From assembly GCA_045628085.1 (NCBI GenBank), contig JAZQOZ010000157.1, positions 6,940 to 70,939 on the forward strand: a stretch of 64,000 nucleotides of DNA, in the 5' to 3' direction. Below are positions 62,659-64,000 of this stretch, in pieces (the stretch's first letter is position 1; each line of letters opens with the position of its first letter). This DNA comes from Firm-04 sp045628085 (GTDB lineage: Bacteria > Bacillota > Clostridia > Oscillospirales > Ruminococcaceae). Both the position numbers and the translations under genes were made by a program. Under the pieces are notes generated by a model, which ran no database searches, was not told the DNA's origin, and was given only the letters and a program-made list of their open reading frames with translations.

Positions 62659-63516
62659 TGCTGAAAATTCCGCTTTCAGCAGATCGGTTATCCATGTATG
62701 CACATCTGAAAATGCAAAGCCGGAATGCTCCGCTTTCGTGCAGTTATACGAAGTATCAGCACAGTTCCCGTCATAGGGCGCAGGATCGCCGCTGTCCGAC
62801 AGAATTGCTTTCTTTTGCGATATTGCTGCAATATATTCCAGAATCTCCTGTTGTGACAGAATACCCTTTGCACAGCCGTTGACAGCGCCGGATACCGGAT
62901 GCTCCGCAAGATGTGCAAAGAATGCACCTGCTTCCAATTCATGGATATAGGATACCGCAGCAGCCGGATGTTCTATATGCATCGGGATACCGTTCCGGAT
63001 ATGATCGGTATAAAACCGCAGACGGTTCGTATAATCATTTGCACCGAGTACGACCGGATACCGGACAAACGTACAGGCATCAGGCTGCATGAATTCGAGT
63101 GCGGCACGTTCTGCCTGCCGCTTTCCCTCTGCATAATCGTCAGGCCGGTCGATCCAGTGCAGGGGATGCTTCCGCGCATCAAATTCATCCTCGGTGATCA
63201 GCAGATGCGCAGATTGATAAACTGCACATGAGGACATCTGTATATAGCGCGTACAGCGGATATTCGCAAGCAATGACCGGACATCATTGGACGCATACGC
63301 GACCTTGTCGATCACAGCATCAAAAACCTGACCGCCGAGTGTCCGGCGCACGCTGTCAGCATCCGTTTTATCAACGGTCAGATGCCGGACATTTTGTGCA
63401 AACGGATTCTCATGACCGCCCCGTGTTGCGACCGTGACCGTATGCCCCGATTCGAGCAGCCGTTTCACGGTATGGATGCCGAAAAATCTTGTGCCGCCGA
63501 TCACCAGTATATTCAT
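62641..63516 (-). CDS. NAD-dependent epimerase/dehydratase family protein
   Basis: This 291-aa short-chain-type enzyme has an N-terminal Rossmann motif ILVIGGTRFFGIHTVKRLLE, then VIDKVAYASNDVRSLL. The usual YxxxK region appears as RPDDYAEGKRQAERAA, so Tyr and Lys are present. It is closest to the extended SDR group of sugar-nucleotide epimerases. ATG 63516 has AAAGGA 7-8 bp upstream; longer in-frame starts run into the neighbouring gene. It is 22 bp from the deacylase gene, probably in one operon. Substrate unknown. Confidence 0.85.
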   Translation of the reverse strand: MNILVIGGTRFFGIHTVKRLLESGHTVTVATRGGHENPFAQNVRHLTVDKTDADSVRRTLGGQVFDAVIDKVAYASNDVRSLLANIRCTRYIQMSSCAVYQSAHLLITEDEFDARKHPLHWIDRPDDYAEGKRQAERAALEFMQPDACTFVRYPVVLGANDYTNRLRFYTDHIRNGIPMHIEHPAAAVSYIHELEAGAFFAHLAEHPVSGAVNGCAKGILSQQEILEYIAAISQKKAILSDSGDPAPYDGNCADTSYNCTKAEHSGFAFSDVHTWITDLLKAEFSAKTGAP

Positions 63517-63538
63517 AGCCTGTCCTTTCGTGTCTGTA

Positions 63539-64000
63539 TCATTTGTCAGCATTGGCGCAGGACGGCTTTTTTCCGTGAAATTCGTCTGTATCAAGCAGAA
63601 CCGTAAACGGGCCGTCATTGTGCAGCGCAACATCCATATCTGCGCCGAATACACCGCAATCCACCTTTGGTATCACTTCACGGCATTTCGTAAGAAACAG
63701 CTCATAGAGCCGGTTCGCTTCATCCGGCTTTGCGGCATGAGAAAAGCTCGGCCTTGTACCCTTGCGGCAATCCGCACAGAGCGTGAACTGCGAGATGATC
63801 AGCAGTTCGCCGCCGACATCCTGAATGCTGCAATTCGTCTTGCCTTCTGCATCCGGAAAAATGCGCAGCTTCACAAGTTTCTCGGATAACAGCGCAACTT
63901 CCTGCTCCGTATCGTTCTCCATCACACCGAGCAGAACGAGAAATCCTTTCCCGACCGCGCCGACAATTTTCCCGTCAACCGCAACAGATGCCTCTGTCAC
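63539..64000 (-). CDS. dtd: D-aminoacyl-tRNA deacylase (Dtd), C-terminal part
   Basis: This enzyme hydrolyses D-amino acids from tRNA. 153 codons are visible; the first residues (before VTEASVAVDGKIVG) lie beyond base 64000. The active-site motifs are clear: GLLVLLGV-like GFLVLLGVMENDTEQE, ELLIISQFTLCADCRKGTRP (SQFTL motif) and DVALHNDGPFTVLLD (the NxGP-type motif reads NDGP). The family is about 150 aa, so only a few residues are missing. The epimerase gene follows 22 bp downstream. Confidence 0.94.
   Translation of the reverse strand: MTEASVAVDGKIVGAVGKGFLVLLGVMENDTEQEVALLSEKLVKLRIFPDAEGKTNCSIQDVGGELLIISQFTLCADCRKGTRPSFSHAAKPDEANRLYELFLTKCREVIPKVDCGVFGADMDVALHNDGPFTVLLDTDEFHGKKPSCANADK

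Noticed and set aside
1..64000. tRNA, rRNA, CRISPR array or insertion sequence
   Set aside because: No tRNA T-loop/anticodon pattern, regular spaced repeats or transposase was seen on either strand; the attachment site lies in a protein gene, not a tRNA.

Overview
The window looks like a chromosome segment of an anaerobic, spore-forming member of the Clostridia, most likely Oscillospiraceae/Ruminococcus-like. This rests on a complete cotJABC spore-coat operon, Firmicutes gene order around nusA-infB, CIRCE control of htpG, near-consensus sigma-A promoters with 17-bp spacers, strong AGGAGG ribosome sites and moderate G+C. The assignment is by gene content only; there is no rRNA here.

Bases 1-19054 are chromosomal. 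They hold htpG (partial, minus strand, promoter plus CIRCE), an OmpR-type two-component pair, the translation/ribosome-maturation operon rimP-nusA-rnpM-ylxQ-infB-(82-aa unknown)-rbfA-nrnA-truB-ribF, and a four-gene GldA/GldF/GldG/DUF4340 ABC-2 operon with a small unknown gene.

Bases 19616-54742 are an apparently complete siphovirus-type prophage of about 35.1 kb. In order it has a large serine integrase, an NYN-domain protein behind a structured leader, a lysogeny switch (XRE repressor, Cro-like gene, three operators, face-to-face promoters, and a LexA-box short RNA), an early region (PcfK/PcfJ-like, SbcC-like and Sak4-like ATPases, a DUF669-type protein, a helicase, a primase-helicase, an origin-like region, RusA), a minus-strand cassette with a candidate type I toxin-antitoxin arrangement, and a late region (HNH, terminases, HK97-type head, tail with a -1 frameshift, baseplate and fibre proteins, holin, endolysin).

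The main observation is where the prophage sits. It splits cotJC, the spore-coat manganese-catalase gene. The 5' 31 codons lie at 54712-54825 behind cotJA and cotJB, and the remaining 183 codons lie at 19065-19626. Recombination between the shared 11-bp core (GACCGCCGAGC) restores an exact in-frame 214-aa CotJC. The two phage-side arms form a 16-bp inverted repeat with 14 matches, as expected for a serine-integrase attP. This layout is that of a skin-like, sporulation-reconstituted gene (compare sigK/skin and spsM/SPbeta in Bacillus), here in cotJC.

Bases 54743-64000 are chromosomal again: cotJB and cotJA, a 200-nt structured leader or ncRNA ending in a terminator, a fused TIM-barrel/acyl-CoA-synthetase gene, a cytidylate-kinase-like gene, aspartate kinase, a secreted esterase lipoprotein, an NAD-dependent epimerase and a partial D-aminoacyl-tRNA deacylase gene. 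No tRNA, rRNA, CRISPR array or insertion sequence was recognised.
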